64,000 nt of DNA from DAOUKH01 sp965219875 (lineage in GTDB: Bacteria > Chloroflexota > Dehalococcoidia > SHYB01). The position numbers and the translations under genes were made by a program. The stretch covers positions 248,001 to 312,000 of the forward strand of contig CBDCOW010000001.1 of the NCBI GenBank assembly GCA_965219875.1. Direction: 5' to 3'. Below, piece after piece: positions 17,201 to 25,137 of the stretch. The notes under the pieces are model-generated. The model did not search any database. It was not told the DNA's origin and saw only the letters and a list, made by a program, of their open reading frames with translations. Every line of letters begins with the position of its first letter. Position 1 is the stretch's first letter.

Positions 17201-17552
17201 CCTCGGTCTGGTCACGCGCAACGTGGGGAACGCGGTCGTCGGTGTGGAGCCGTCGCCCGTCGCTGCGTCCGACTATCTGGAATCGGTGGCAGGCAAGTGG
17301 GAGCGCATCGTCCGTTTCGACCCCGACCCGGCCCGTGGATTCGAGTGGCTGACGCCGTCGATGGATGGATGGAATGGGGTCGACCCGGCCGGCCCGGACG
17401 GCAAGATGGGTTTCGGGCCCGACGGCGTCCCCGGCACCGACGACGACGTGGCGGCGGAAAAGGCCGACAACGTAGCCAGGGCCGAGCCCATCCTGGAGCC
17501 GGGCCGTGGCTACATCGTGATTATGAAAGAGGCGGTCAACCTCTTTCTCTAG
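14214..17552 (+). CDS. large secreted multi-domain protein with bacterial Ig-like repeats
   Basis: 1112 aa from a GTG preceded by AAGGGG. A hydrophobic signal segment (about residues 11-34) ends at VLGQSA. The body is beta-rich. Domain boundaries are marked by DLTPPTLQALSP (about 384), VDRTPPVMASAS (about 502) and WDATPPSASLDPP (about 798), the usual linker of Ig-like domains, with RAVDAAGNEGEG-type endings. A region near 900 reads FLQPGWNLISLP, a motif common in secreted surface proteins. Near 1056-1078 an Asp-rich DPAGPDGKMG/PGTDDD stretch resembles a thrombospondin-3/dockerin-like calcium loop. No sorting motif is visible. Role inferred: surface or S-layer-associated adhesion. Confidence 0.85.
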   Translation: MAHPRAYRAAPFIALLALLILGPLATVALVGVVLGQSAPSIRLSGGVDDGAYFSVNPGFNVVGVEVSAAAGSPVQRFTARADGDGANTVFDLTDARAVIFEGDILVSDEAPTGAVDGMNGLFAPLQTMGDSGIAHDNLPDGYWAREDVVVSIDGTALTLAEYGIVPDHEAGTVMVQLLIDPAPAAGADIRFTYKTPIFDIHDPGATPISGLVSATDGVNTFAAQSIDPATGVVTLDGPPREALLGEDPRNVVLTFETGELGRIAGVAVSTETARSSGETRRYSVIESPAGSGRYPLNVGLVTAADLRAVRDHITAPARTVGELLADLYVAGEGGLAARLTGLGDELGLTDDDAARSLVDRLLPAADGDTFFVGYGSAGASATIDLTPPTLQALSPVEGGFVTSATAELRATATDAGAGVDLSGLGTAESAALMTVDGVVLGGADGGLGAVEESGGAVTFTASVPASDRVVSWSMDVGDRVGNRISVESTGAAGAPFTFIVDRTPPVMASASTGLFYDAALRSEVGPEVGAVRIEFDGGVVAGLDGSAPGAPLDPATVSAEDFLVDGAAPLAAAARGPYVYLRTADTRTDDTPLVEIAGPVADTAGNAMPMGASIRASDATGPSVTLAVEGGGQRTNRAVRVAAQASEPLGAAPRFSVENGSIVGGPFLEGDGVWSVVIAGHTDGAVVVAVEARDAAGNAMRRTGEDMSSQADGSRIAFLVSQRLADGESGELTLAVDSDPDRGPSVGPLATTLAGGVPDKPPRQMALADFEPAPRQGDIVTASYVFAATVSFTWDATPPSASLDPPAEGSPPTALTIEGPIWLRFDYGEPVTLSFLSFDDSERTNEVFTADGRVFVLAIEHLSLGTHALRLRAVDAAGNEGEGQEFIIEAVHGPTFDLFLQPGWNLISLPARPVSPVPSALFANTTVEAVVRFDPEVGLVASTSTLGVWSGEVTELVEGEAYWVYARRFETAGVELTGSRSPLIFTTQSLRRGVNYLGLVTRNVGNAVVGVEPSPVAASDYLESVAGKWERIVRFDPDPARGFEWLTPSMDGWNGVDPAGPDGKMGFGPDGVPGTDDDVAAEKADNVARAEPILEPGRGYIVIMKEAVNLFL

Positions 17553-17579
17553 CGGCCTCTGCTCGCGCCGACGGCGCGC

Positions 17580-18194
17580 CTACTCTTCTCCGCCGGCGGA
17601 AAGCGCAGCGATTTGGGGCTCCGCGGGCAGCGACGCGCGGCTGACGGAGAGCTTCGCCGAGGGCGGCTGCATGGCTGCGCCGGTCTCTTTCGCCACGGCC
17701 GCGACCTCGCTCTCGGTGGGCGAGCCGATGGGCACGATGAGGCGGGGCTCAAGGACGCCGACGGTCTCCGCCACGGCAGCGAGGTCGAGCCCTTCGTCGC
17801 CGACGGGAACGAGGAGCACGTCGACGTCGCCGAGCGCGGAGGCGTGGTCGGACGTGGGGGTGTGCCCGATACGTCCCAGATAGCATATTTGTACGTTGTC
17901 CATCGAGAGCGTGTAGGCGGTGTTGCGGCCGCGTGACGCGCCCTTTTCGGCGTCGCGGTAGGTACGCACGCCGTGGATGAAGACCCCTGAGATCTCGTAC
18001 TCGCCAGGGCCGCGAATCAGGCGCTTCCCAGCGCTGTCCGCCGCCACCGCCGCCTCGCCATCCTCGGCGCTCCAGACGATCACGTCGGCGGCGGGCGCAT
18101 CGCATGCCCGCCCCTCTTCGACGGGATCGGTAAGCACCGTAAGGTCGGACGATTTCAGATGGAAGCAGCGGGGACCGTGACGGGTGATTTCCAA
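17580..18194 (-). CDS. MBL-fold protein (UlaG-like) without metal ligands
   Basis: 204 aa from TTG. The fold signature of the UlaG-like branch is present: LEITRHGPRCFHLKSSDLTVLTDP at the start and VDVLLVPVGDEGLDLAAVAE near the end. The HxHxDH metal motif position reads VIVWSAEDGEAA, and the later His positions read IGS, so it cannot bind the usual di-metal centre. The TTG at 18194 is chosen because the -10 at 18237-18242 lies upstream of it and downstream of the other in-frame start (18266). Role unknown, likely non-catalytic. It is convergent with the secreted-protein gene. Confidence 0.72.
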   Translation of the reverse strand: MEITRHGPRCFHLKSSDLTVLTDPVEEGRACDAPAADVIVWSAEDGEAAVAADSAGKRLIRGPGEYEISGVFIHGVRTYRDAEKGASRGRNTAYTLSMDNVQICYLGRIGHTPTSDHASALGDVDVLLVPVGDEGLDLAAVAETVGVLEPRLIVPIGSPTESEVAAVAKETGAAMQPPSAKLSVSRASLPAEPQIAALSAGGEE

Positions 18195-18236
18195 AGGACG
18201 AGCCCTCGTGGAGCGGATTTGCGGGTCGCGGGCTTG

Positions 18237-18242
18237 AGTATA
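18237..18242 (-). promoter_or_regulatory. -10 element of the MBL-like gene
   Basis: TATACT on the minus strand, 43 bases before the TTG start; back to back with a plus-strand TATAGT at 18316-18321. Confidence 0.45.
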
Positions 18243-18315
18243 GGGAGCGGCGAGAACGGGGGTCAAGGACGCCCAGCGGCGCTTGGGGCTGGTTCGCCCC
18301 CATGGCCGTAGCCGC

Positions 18316-18321
18316 TATAGT
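18316..18321 (+). promoter_or_regulatory. -10 element of the amidohydrolase gene
   Basis: TATAGT, 53 bases before the ATG at 18374. Confidence 0.4.
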
Positions 18322-18373
18322 AGGGGCGCCCCGCGCCGGGCTCGGAGGCACGGGGGACTGGGGAGGAACGGCC

Positions 18374-19564
18374 ATGACGACGGAAGCCAAGATCGGGCTC
18401 AAGGTAGTCGACGCCGACGGGCATTACATGGAGCCTCAGGACTTGCGGCCCTACATCGAGCCCAAGTACCGCGACGTGGCGCCGCACCGCATCATCAAGG
18501 ACGACGGGGCGGAGGACTGGGGCGGGCGCGACTGGATCAGCGAGGGCAGCGTCAACTTCGGCAACGTCGTCTTCACCCGCGAGAGCGAAGAGCACCAGAA
18601 GGGGCTGCTCGCGGTGAGCGGCAGCCGCGAGGCCGACGGGACGAAGCGTCAGAAGAGCATGTACGGCTCGCTGCCGCCCGGGGCCGTCGAGTCGGCGGCC
18701 CGGCTCGGCGTCATGGACGACGAGGGTATCGACGCCGCGGTCATGTACCCCACGGGCGCGCTCACCTGGATCCCCGATTCCGAGTACCACATCGCGGTCA
18801 ACCGAGCCTTGAACGATTGGCTGGCGGAGTGGTGCTCGCAGGACTCGCAGCGGATGCTCGGGGCCACGAACGTCGTCGCGATCCACGACGTCGAGGCCGC
18901 GTGCGACGAGGTGCGCCGCTGCTACGAGCAGCACAACTTCCGCGCCGTCTTCCTGCGCGACACGCTGCCCAACGCCGAGGTCAAGTGGTGGCACGACACC
19001 TACGACCCCTTCTGGCGGACGTGCGAAGAGCTCGGCGTCGCCATCGGCTTCCATCCCTTCCCCGGCGACTCGATGTTCGGCTCGGCGAGCCTGTTCGACA
19101 TCGTCGGCCCCGACGCGGCGCGCATGTACATGCGCACACCCTTCAACCACCCCGTCGACGGGATGCACACGATCATGGGCGTCATCACCGGCGGAATCTG
19201 CGAGCGCTTCCCCAACCTTCACTTCGGCATGCTGGAGAGCGGCGGCGGGTGGCTCGTCCCCTTCCTCGAACGCCTCGACAGCCGGTTCGAGTACATGGGG
19301 CACACGCTGCCCCATCTCACCATGACGCCGAGCGAGTACTTCCGCCGCAACTGGTGGATCTCGTTCGACCCCGAGGAGGCGCTGCTCGTGCCCTCGGCGG
19401 AGTGGCTGGGCGCGGACCGCATCATCTGGGGCTCCGACTATCCCCACCCCGACGCCTTCTACCCCGGCTTCGTCCAGATGCTCGATGAGAACATCGCCCG
19501 GCTCCCACAGGATGACCAAGCGAAGATCCGGGGCCGCAACGCGGTCGACTTCTACCGCCTGTAG
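18374..19564 (+). CDS. COG2159 amidohydrolase (ACMSD-like metal-dependent hydrolase)
   Basis: 396 aa TIM-barrel amidohydrolase. The N-terminal metal motif reads VDADGHYMEP. Further features are GFHPFPGD (barrel His), a strand-end LHFGMLESGGGW, and the C-terminal Asp in WGSDYPHPDAF, all typical of the decarboxylase/hydrolase family that acts on ring-fission products or related acids. The ATG at 18374 has GGGAGGAA before it; an in-frame ATG at 18302 lies upstream of the -10 and is rejected. A paralogue is at 25138. The reaction is not known. Confidence 0.87.
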   Translation: MTTEAKIGLKVVDADGHYMEPQDLRPYIEPKYRDVAPHRIIKDDGAEDWGGRDWISEGSVNFGNVVFTRESEEHQKGLLAVSGSREADGTKRQKSMYGSLPPGAVESAARLGVMDDEGIDAAVMYPTGALTWIPDSEYHIAVNRALNDWLAEWCSQDSQRMLGATNVVAIHDVEAACDEVRRCYEQHNFRAVFLRDTLPNAEVKWWHDTYDPFWRTCEELGVAIGFHPFPGDSMFGSASLFDIVGPDAARMYMRTPFNHPVDGMHTIMGVITGGICERFPNLHFGMLESGGGWLVPFLERLDSRFEYMGHTLPHLTMTPSEYFRRNWWISFDPEEALLVPSAEWLGADRIIWGSDYPHPDAFYPGFVQMLDENIARLPQDDQAKIRGRNAVDFYRL

Positions 19565-19585
19565 GGGCTTGCGAAAGAGGCAGAA

Positions 19586-19978
19586 GTGACGCGGCGCGTT
19601 CTGTTCGTCTGCGTGCATAACAGCGGCCGCAGCCAAATGGCTGAGGCGTTCGCCCGCGAGCTCTCCGGAGGGCGGTTCGACGCCGAGTCGGCGGGGACGG
19701 AGCCGACGGCGGCGCTCAACCTCGTGGTCGTCGAGGCGATGCGCGAGCGGGGACTCGACATCACCGGACAGCGCCCCAAGCTCCTCACGCCGGAGATGGC
19801 GCAACGCGCCGACCGCATCTTCACGATGGGCTGCTACGAGGCCGGGGCCTGCCCCGCGTTCATGCTGGACGCCAAGGACTGGGCGCTCGACGATCCGCAC
19901 GGCCAGCCCATCGAGCGCGTCCGGGCTATCCGGGACGACGTCGAGGCACGAGTCCGCGCTCTGACCGCGGAGTCGTAG
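19586..19978 (+). CDS. arsC: arsenate reductase ArsC, low-molecular-weight phosphatase type
   Basis: 130 aa. The P-loop is CVHNSGRSQ, with catalytic Cys and the Asn-Ser-Gly-Arg-Ser order of thioredoxin-coupled ArsC. The further cysteine in MGCYEAGACPA provides the disulfide relay, and the general acid Asp is in LDDPHG. It reduces arsenate to arsenite in the cytoplasm. GTG start 21 bases after the amidohydrolase. No arsB/acr3 or arsR neighbour is present, so in this window it is an orphan. Confidence 0.88.
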   Translation: MTRRVLFVCVHNSGRSQMAEAFARELSGGRFDAESAGTEPTAALNLVVVEAMRERGLDITGQRPKLLTPEMAQRADRIFTMGCYEAGACPAFMLDAKDWALDDPHGQPIERVRAIRDDVEARVRALTAES

Positions 19979-19990
19979 GCGAGGCGGGAG

Positions 19991-20776
19991 CTACCGGCGC
20001 TGCTTGACCCGGTACCAATACCGGTAGGCCGTGGCGTAGCCGGAGGGTTCGTAGAGAGCGCGGGCCGCTTCGTTGGTCTCCATGACGGCGAGATAGGAGC
20101 GCGTGGCGCCGCGGGCCGCGCCCCACTCCAGCAGCGCGTACAGCACGTCGCGCGCGACGCCGCGGCGACGGTGCTCGGTCGCGGTCGCCATGTTGTGGAC
20201 ACCGGCCCAGCCGTCCTCAACGACGACGGACCCCACGCCGACGGGATGGCCGTCCAAGCGGGCGGTGGCGTAGCCGGCCTCCGCCCGTATGCGCCTGTGG
20301 ATGGCCCGGCGCCCCTCGACCTCGCGGGGCGTCAGCTCCTCAGCCGCGGCGTAGACGGACAGCCACGCATCGTCGAAGCCTCGGACGTCCACCTGGATGC
20401 CCTCCGCCACCGCAAACCGCCGGAGGGGAAGCCGGACCGTCTGCACCAGGGTCGCCGCCTCCGCCGCGTAGCCGCGCTCGGCGAGGATGGCGTCCAAGTC
20501 GGACGGCGATGCGGCGGGCGAGACCAAGAACCGCGGATCGAGGCCCCGCTCGGTGTAGGCCGCCTCGACCCGCGCGACGGCGGCCTCGGCGTCCGGCGCG
20601 GCGGGCCCGTGGGGCAAGACGGAGTTGGCGCGGCGGGTGACGCCGCCGGTGAAGCGCAGCCGCCAGCCGCCGAGCGCCTCCTCATGCGCGGCGGGCCACG
20701 CCCGATGCTGCAAGCGGTCGAGTTCGGCGACGAGCGCGGGGGTAGGCTCGCCAGCGGGCGTCTTGGGGGCGTCCAT
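19991..20776 (-). CDS. GNAT-family N-acetyltransferase
   Basis: 261 aa. The C-terminal half is a GNAT fold with VGVGSVVVEDGWAGVHNMAT (strand 4) and the acetyl-CoA loop EHRRRGVARDVL (R/Q-x-x-G-x-G/A), closing with NEAARALYEPSGY. The N-terminal half (LDRLQHRAWPAAHEEALGGWRLRFTGGVTRRANSVLP) is the extra domain common to a subgroup of GNAT proteins. Substrate unknown. Convergent with arsC, and followed by an SDR gene on the same strand. Confidence 0.88.
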   Translation of the reverse strand: MDAPKTPAGEPTPALVAELDRLQHRAWPAAHEEALGGWRLRFTGGVTRRANSVLPHGPAAPDAEAAVARVEAAYTERGLDPRFLVSPAASPSDLDAILAERGYAAEAATLVQTVRLPLRRFAVAEGIQVDVRGFDDAWLSVYAAAEELTPREVEGRRAIHRRIRAEAGYATARLDGHPVGVGSVVVEDGWAGVHNMATATEHRRRGVARDVLYALLEWGAARGATRSYLAVMETNEAARALYEPSGYATAYRYWYRVKQRR

Positions 20777-20797
20777 GGTGTACGCCGCAGCGCGGCG

Positions 20798-21610
20798 CTA
20801 GAGGCTGGTGAGCCAGACGCCTTCGTGGTCGCGGACCCAGCCTCGGGCGGCCATGGCGCCGCCGTCGACGGGGATGTTGATGCCGGTGACCCACTCCGAC
20901 ATGTCGGAGGCGAGGAAGGCGGCGACGCCCGCCATGTCCTCGATCGTGCCCAGGCGCTGCAGCGGGAGCGAGCGCTCGTAGGGGTTGTCGTCGCCCAGGG
21001 CGTGCTCGAAGGGGATGCCCGGCGTGATGATGTGCCCCGGCGAGATGCACGACACGCGTATCCGGTGCTTGGATAACTCGAGCGCCATCGTCTGGGTGAA
21101 GTTGATGATGCCCGCCTTGCAGGCCCCGTAGACGGCCCAGCCGGGCGCGGCGCGCAGGCCTTCGATGCTGGCGACGGAGATGATCGAGCCGCCGCGGCCC
21201 TGCTCGATCATCTGCTCGGAGACGGCCTTGGTGCAGTAGAAGGTGGCCTTGAGGTTGATGCGGAGGATCGCGTCCCAGCCGCGCTCGCTCATGTGGAGGA
21301 AGTCGGCGGGGAAGCCGCCGCCCACGTTGTTGACCAGCACGTCGACGCCGCCGAAGGTCTCCACGGCCTTGTCCACCGCCGCCTTGACCTGGTCGAACTC
21401 GCGCACGTCGGTGGGCGCGGCCAGCGACTTACCGCCCATGGCGGCGATCTCGGCGGCGATCTCCTCGGCGAGATCGGGGTTGCGCTCGGCAACCACGACG
21501 TTGGCGCCGAAGGCGGCGAGCCCCAGGGCGAGTCCTTTGCCGATGCCCCGGCCGCCGCCGGTGACGATGGCCGTCTTGCCGTCCAGATCAGCGATGGAGC
21601 GGTCGATCAC
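20798..21610 (-). CDS. SDR-family oxidoreductase
   Basis: 270 aa classical short-chain dehydrogenase. The cofactor loop TGGGRGIG lies at residues 17-24, NNVGG near 90, catalytic Ser in SVASIEG and YxxxK as YGACK near 160. The end VTGINIPVDGGAMA is the usual C-terminal signature. An NAD(P)H-linked alcohol/ketone oxidoreductase, substrate unknown. It starts with GTG and has its own -10 at 21649. Confidence 0.92.
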   Translation of the reverse strand: MIDRSIADLDGKTAIVTGGGRGIGKGLALGLAAFGANVVVAERNPDLAEEIAAEIAAMGGKSLAAPTDVREFDQVKAAVDKAVETFGGVDVLVNNVGGGFPADFLHMSERGWDAILRINLKATFYCTKAVSEQMIEQGRGGSIISVASIEGLRAAPGWAVYGACKAGIINFTQTMALELSKHRIRVSCISPGHIITPGIPFEHALGDDNPYERSLPLQRLGTIEDMAGVAAFLASDMSEWVTGINIPVDGGAMAARGWVRDHEGVWLTSL

Positions 21611-21648
21611 GGCGCCCTCCTAGCCCCCGTCGGGTTGGGGGTGGCGGC

Positions 21649-21654
21649 ATTATA
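21649..21654 (-). promoter_or_regulatory. -10 element of the SDR gene
   Basis: Perfect TATAAT on the minus strand in a GCTATAATG context, 39 bases before the GTG. Confidence 0.5.
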
Positions 21655-21701
21655 GCGGCTCGCGGCAGGGAGGGGGATGGGCGCTCGGTTCTCTATCGAT
21701 G

Positions 21702-22625
21702 TCAGGTGCCCTTGAGCAGGGCCTGAAGTTCTTTCCGGTGCTCATCTAGCGAGCCTCTCGCGCCTATGTCTGCGAGGAAGGCCTCCATCGGCCACTCAAC
21801 TGATGCGCCATAACGGGCGAAGTACAGACCTAGCCCCTCAAGTTCATACTTGTCCGAGTAGTCCAGCAGCGCGTAGCCCAATATCTGATACAGATTCTGG
21901 TTTGAATGCCTTGTCGGATCCTTGTATGCCTTGATTTCGATCAGTGTTCGGCCAACGATCAGGTCCGCGTCGGCCCCAGCCAGATCACGAGACCCCTCGA
22001 ACTTGGGATTGAGGTGGTGAGGTTCGTCTAGCCGTTCGTGCATCGCTACGTACGCGGCCTCAGACATACGGCAGAGGTCGTCAATCCAAGGCTCCTCGGG
22101 TATGGCTAGTGGGTTGAGCGGATTCCTATCCAGCCAAGTCTTCCCGATAGCAAAAAGCCCCATACGATAAAGCTGCTCGAACATTGCCAGGACAACGCAC
22201 CGCCGATTCAACTCTTCCTCATCGGCCCGTCCCAACAGGCGGCCATGAGGCTTCAAATCGGCGATGTACCGGTCGTGAGACTCGAGGAGGCTTTGATAGC
22301 GGGCAAGCCGTTTCTTGGACCACGTTAATGCGACGAACGATTTCAGCCCAGAAGCTGCGGCCGACCGCTTGGCGACCGGGTAGGCGGCGAAGTAGTAACG
22401 GATACGGTAGTCGATCGCCATTCCCACTAAGCCGAGTTCGCCGGAGCTCATAGCAGCAGGGGTCTCAATCATGGGCATCCTGCTTAGGCGCGCTCGCACT
22501 ACCCTTGGGAACCCCCGCGTATTCGGAAAGGATTCGTCGAAGTACCGGCGGACTGGACTGTGCTTACGCTTCAGGTGCTCCGTGAGCGGCAGAGCCTTCA
22601 TGGGGCTCGCTCGACGCTTAGCCAT
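21702..22625 (-). CDS. PD-(D/E)XK nuclease-like protein of unknown family
   Basis: 307 aa, not recognised as a named family. The best clue is near the C-terminus: D221 (ADADLIVG), then E230-I-K232 (LIEIKAYKD) and Q243 (NQNLYQILGY). This is the order D-x(n)-E-x-K...Q seen in PD-(D/E)XK nucleases. The N-terminal 200 residues are helical and basic (MAKRRAS, KRKHSPVRRYF). Base composition is visibly lower in G+C than its neighbours and the codons are less biased, suggesting transfer. It stands alone, between an SDR and an acyl-CoA dehydrogenase. A defence or repair role is only inference. Confidence 0.65.
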   Translation of the reverse strand: MAKRRASPMKALPLTEHLKRKHSPVRRYFDESFPNTRGFPRVVRARLSRMPMIETPAAMSSGELGLVGMAIDYRIRYYFAAYPVAKRSAAASGLKSFVALTWSKKRLARYQSLLESHDRYIADLKPHGRLLGRADEEELNRRCVVLAMFEQLYRMGLFAIGKTWLDRNPLNPLAIPEEPWIDDLCRMSEAAYVAMHERLDEPHHLNPKFEGSRDLAGADADLIVGRTLIEIKAYKDPTRHSNQNLYQILGYALLDYSDKYELEGLGLYFARYGASVEWPMEAFLADIGARGSLDEHRKELQALLKGT

Positions 22626-22703
22626 GGCGGTTACCTACAGCTCAGCTTAGCGGCGCCATCCGGCCTTTTGCCAGCATGCTCGCCGTGTTCTCCGCTGGGG
22701 CGA

Positions 22704-23828
22704 TCACGCTTCGAGGGCTTGGACGACTTGCTCTTCGTGGTAGGCGCGGTCGCCTAGGTTGAATTCCCAGTGCTTGGCGCGGCGGGTGTAGAGCTGGAGG
22801 TCGTGTTCGAGCATGAAGGCGGCGCCGGCGTGGACTTCGTGGGCCTGGTGGGCCATGTGCTGCGCCGCCTTGCTGGCGTGGGCCTTGGCCATGGCGACTT
22901 CTTTGGCGTACGGCTCGCCCTCGTCGATGAGCCAGGCGGCCTGGCGGGAGAGCAGCGACGTGAGGTGCATGTCGATGGCGATGTCGGAGCAGAGGTACTG
23001 CACCGCCTGGTACTGGCCGATGGGGCGTCCGAACTGGACGCGGTCCTTGGCGTAGCCGACGACGAAGTCGAGCATCTTCTCGCCCCCGCCGACGATCTCG
23101 GCGCACTGGAGCACGCGGGCACGGTCGAACACCGCTTTGGCGGGGCCGTAGACCTGGCCGGGGGCGCCTACCATCGCGCTGGCGGAGACGCGCGCGTCTT
23201 CGAGGATGACGGCGTAGAGCCGGTAGCCAGCGATGTTGTCCATTGGCTCGACGGTCACGCCGTCGGCCTGGGGGTCGACGAGGAAGAACACGCCGTCGGT
23301 CCGCCCCGGGCCGGTGCGCGCCGGGACTAGTACCTGCTCGGCAGCCTCGGCGTAGGGGACGAGGGTCTTGGCGCCGCGCAGCCGGTAGCCGTCGCCGTCC
23401 GGCGTTGCGGTGGTCTGGACGCCCTCGGGGCCGTACTCGCCCGCCGCCTCCATGACGGCGAGGGGCAGGACGAGGTCGCCCTTGGCGATGCGGGGCAGGA
23501 TGGTCTGCTTCTGTTCCTCGCTGCCTAGGGCGAGAATCGTCTCGCCGGCGAGGACCACCGTGGACAAGTGGGGACTGGGAAAGATGGAGCGGCCCATCTC
23601 GATATAAATCGGGTAGAGGTCGAGGAGTCCGGCCCCGGCGCCGCCGTACTGCTCGGGGTAGGTGAGGCCAAGCCAATCGAGGCCGGCCATCTCTTTCCAC
23701 AACTCCTGGGAGTAGCCGGGACCACCTTCTTCAAGCTCTCGCACCGTCTCGGCGGTGGAGTTCGCGCTGAAGAAGTCGCGGGCGGTCTGCTGAATAGCGC
23801 GCTGTTGTTCGTTGAACGTGAGGTCCAA
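22704..23828 (-). CDS. acyl-CoA dehydrogenase family protein
   Basis: 374 aa. The N-terminal helical domain begins MDLTFNEQQRAIQQTARDFF, with GLDWLGLTYPEQYGGAG as the family motif, and LPLAVMEAAGEYG in the flavin region. The C-terminal helix bundle contains QFGRPIGQYQAVQYL and ends RAYHEEQVVQALEA. Flavoenzyme oxidising an acyl-CoA at the alpha-beta bond. It follows another ACAD gene by 10 bases; such two-gene ACAD pairs often form hetero-oligomers in steroid or branched-acid catabolism. The usual substrate-EAN motif is modified (VMEAAGEYG), so this is probably the beta-like partner. Confidence 0.9.
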   Translation of the reverse strand: MDLTFNEQQRAIQQTARDFFSANSTAETVRELEEGGPGYSQELWKEMAGLDWLGLTYPEQYGGAGAGLLDLYPIYIEMGRSIFPSPHLSTVVLAGETILALGSEEQKQTILPRIAKGDLVLPLAVMEAAGEYGPEGVQTTATPDGDGYRLRGAKTLVPYAEAAEQVLVPARTGPGRTDGVFFLVDPQADGVTVEPMDNIAGYRLYAVILEDARVSASAMVGAPGQVYGPAKAVFDRARVLQCAEIVGGGEKMLDFVVGYAKDRVQFGRPIGQYQAVQYLCSDIAIDMHLTSLLSRQAAWLIDEGEPYAKEVAMAKAHASKAAQHMAHQAHEVHAGAAFMLEHDLQLYTRRAKHWEFNLGDRAYHEEQVVQALEA

Positions 23829-23838
23829 AGCCGTCCTC

Positions 23839-25005
23839 CTACCGCGGCAGCCCGAGGCCGCGGGTGGCTAGGACCATGCGTTTCACTTGCGAAGTGCCTC
23901 CGGCGTGGTTGGCGAACGAGCCGCGGTACCACTCCTCGGCATGCCCCGCCAGGGGCGCCCATTTCCCCTTCTTGACCTGGCTCATCGGCCCAACGATGCG
24001 GGTGATCGCCTGGGCGAACAGGGGTTGGGCTTCTTTCGAGATGACCACGCCCATAGCGCCGCCGAAGGCGGGGGGCTCGCTCGACTTGGCCGCCGACAGC
24101 CCTTCGTAGGTGAGCAGCTTGAGGGTCTCGACCGTAATCGCCATGTTGGCGAGCTCGTGGCGGACTGCCGGGTCCTTGATCAACGGCTTGCCGTAGCGGG
24201 TGGTCTCGTTGCAGTAGGCGACGACGTCGTCGAGCATCCGCTGGTATTTGGCGTGGCCCGCATAGCCGCCGCCCCCACCGTAGAAGGCGTTCATGATGTA
24301 GTACCAGCCCATGCCTTCCTCGCCGACCATCATGTCGTTGGGGATGCGGACGTTATCGAGAAAGGTGTGGTTCTGCCGCCCGCCCCCCAGGTTGAAGAGC
24401 GGAGAGAAGCTGATGCCGGGGAGGGATAGGTCGAGGCAAAAGATGGAGATGCCCTTGTGCTTGGGCACGTCGGGGTTGGTGCGGGCCGCCAGGTAGAGCA
24501 CGTCGGCGTGGGTACCCCACGTCGTGTAGGTCTTCTGCCCGTTGATCACCCAGTAGTCGCCGTCGCGCACGGCGGAGGTCTGCAGGGAGGCGAGGTCGGA
24601 GCCGGCGTTGGGCTCGGTGAGGCCCTCGGCCCAGAATGTGTCCATCTTGGCGATCGCGGGGAGGAACCGGAGCTTCTGCTCGTGGGTGCCGCCGACGAGC
24701 AGGCTCCCGGCGGCGAGGCCCCACCCGATCGAGTTGACCATCGGCGCCTCGCGGTAGGTGAACTCTTCCATCATGATCGACTTCTCGATGGGGGTGCGTT
24801 CCAGGCCGCCGTACTCCTTGGGCCAGGTCAGGCCGATCCAGCCCCGCTCCCCGATCTTGCGGGTGAACTCCCGTGCGAAGTCCCAGAGTTCGGGGTCTTC
24901 CTCGAACTCTTGGTTGAACTCCTTCTCGGGCGGAAGCTCCTTGTCGAGGAAGTCGCGGACTTCCCCGCGCCACGCCTCCTGCTCGGCGGTAAAGCGAATC
25001 TCCAT
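23839..25005 (-). CDS. acyl-CoA dehydrogenase family protein
   Basis: 388 aa. Start MEIRFTAEQEAWRGEVRDFL, GWIGLTWPKEYGGLERTP, the flavin loop EGLTEPNAGSDLASLQT and WVINGQKTYTTWGTHAD are all textbook. The C-terminus AGGTSQVKRMVLATRGLGLPR is closely similar to that of the third ACAD at 43200. It heads a two-gene operon with the ACAD at 22704. The promoter is a TGC-TATAAT on the minus strand 52 bases upstream, divergent from the amidohydrolase promoter. Confidence 0.94.
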   Translation of the reverse strand: MEIRFTAEQEAWRGEVRDFLDKELPPEKEFNQEFEEDPELWDFAREFTRKIGERGWIGLTWPKEYGGLERTPIEKSIMMEEFTYREAPMVNSIGWGLAAGSLLVGGTHEQKLRFLPAIAKMDTFWAEGLTEPNAGSDLASLQTSAVRDGDYWVINGQKTYTTWGTHADVLYLAARTNPDVPKHKGISIFCLDLSLPGISFSPLFNLGGGRQNHTFLDNVRIPNDMMVGEEGMGWYYIMNAFYGGGGGYAGHAKYQRMLDDVVAYCNETTRYGKPLIKDPAVRHELANMAITVETLKLLTYEGLSAAKSSEPPAFGGAMGVVISKEAQPLFAQAITRIVGPMSQVKKGKWAPLAGHAEEWYRGSFANHAGGTSQVKRMVLATRGLGLPR

Positions 25006-25056
25006 AGCCGTCTCCTCCAGGGGGTCCCCTTGTGAACGGGGGCGGGGCCGGCGGGG

Positions 25057-25065
25057 ATTATAGCA
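25057..25065 (-). promoter_or_regulatory. extended -10 promoter of the acyl-CoA dehydrogenase pair
   Basis: Minus-strand TGC-TATAAT, 52 bases before the ATG at 25005, back to back with the plus-strand element at 25088. Confidence 0.6.
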
Positions 25066-25087
25066 CCGGCGCTCCTCGAGCCGCCCC

Positions 25088-25096
25088 TGCTACAAT
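25088..25096 (+). promoter_or_regulatory. extended -10 promoter of the amidohydrolase gene
   Basis: TGC-TACAAT, 42 bases before the ATG at 25138. The two divergent -10 elements are only 22 bases apart, so a single bound regulator could control both units. Confidence 0.55.
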
Positions 25097-25137
25097 CCGT
25101 CTGCCCGCGCCGCCGGACGCGGGCGAGGAGAAGGAGT

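Noticed and set aside
18263..19900. Long minus-strand open frame opposite the amidohydrolase and arsC genes
   Set aside because: Its product has no family features and is Arg/His-rich; the plus strand carries clear enzymes. It is a high-GC shadow.
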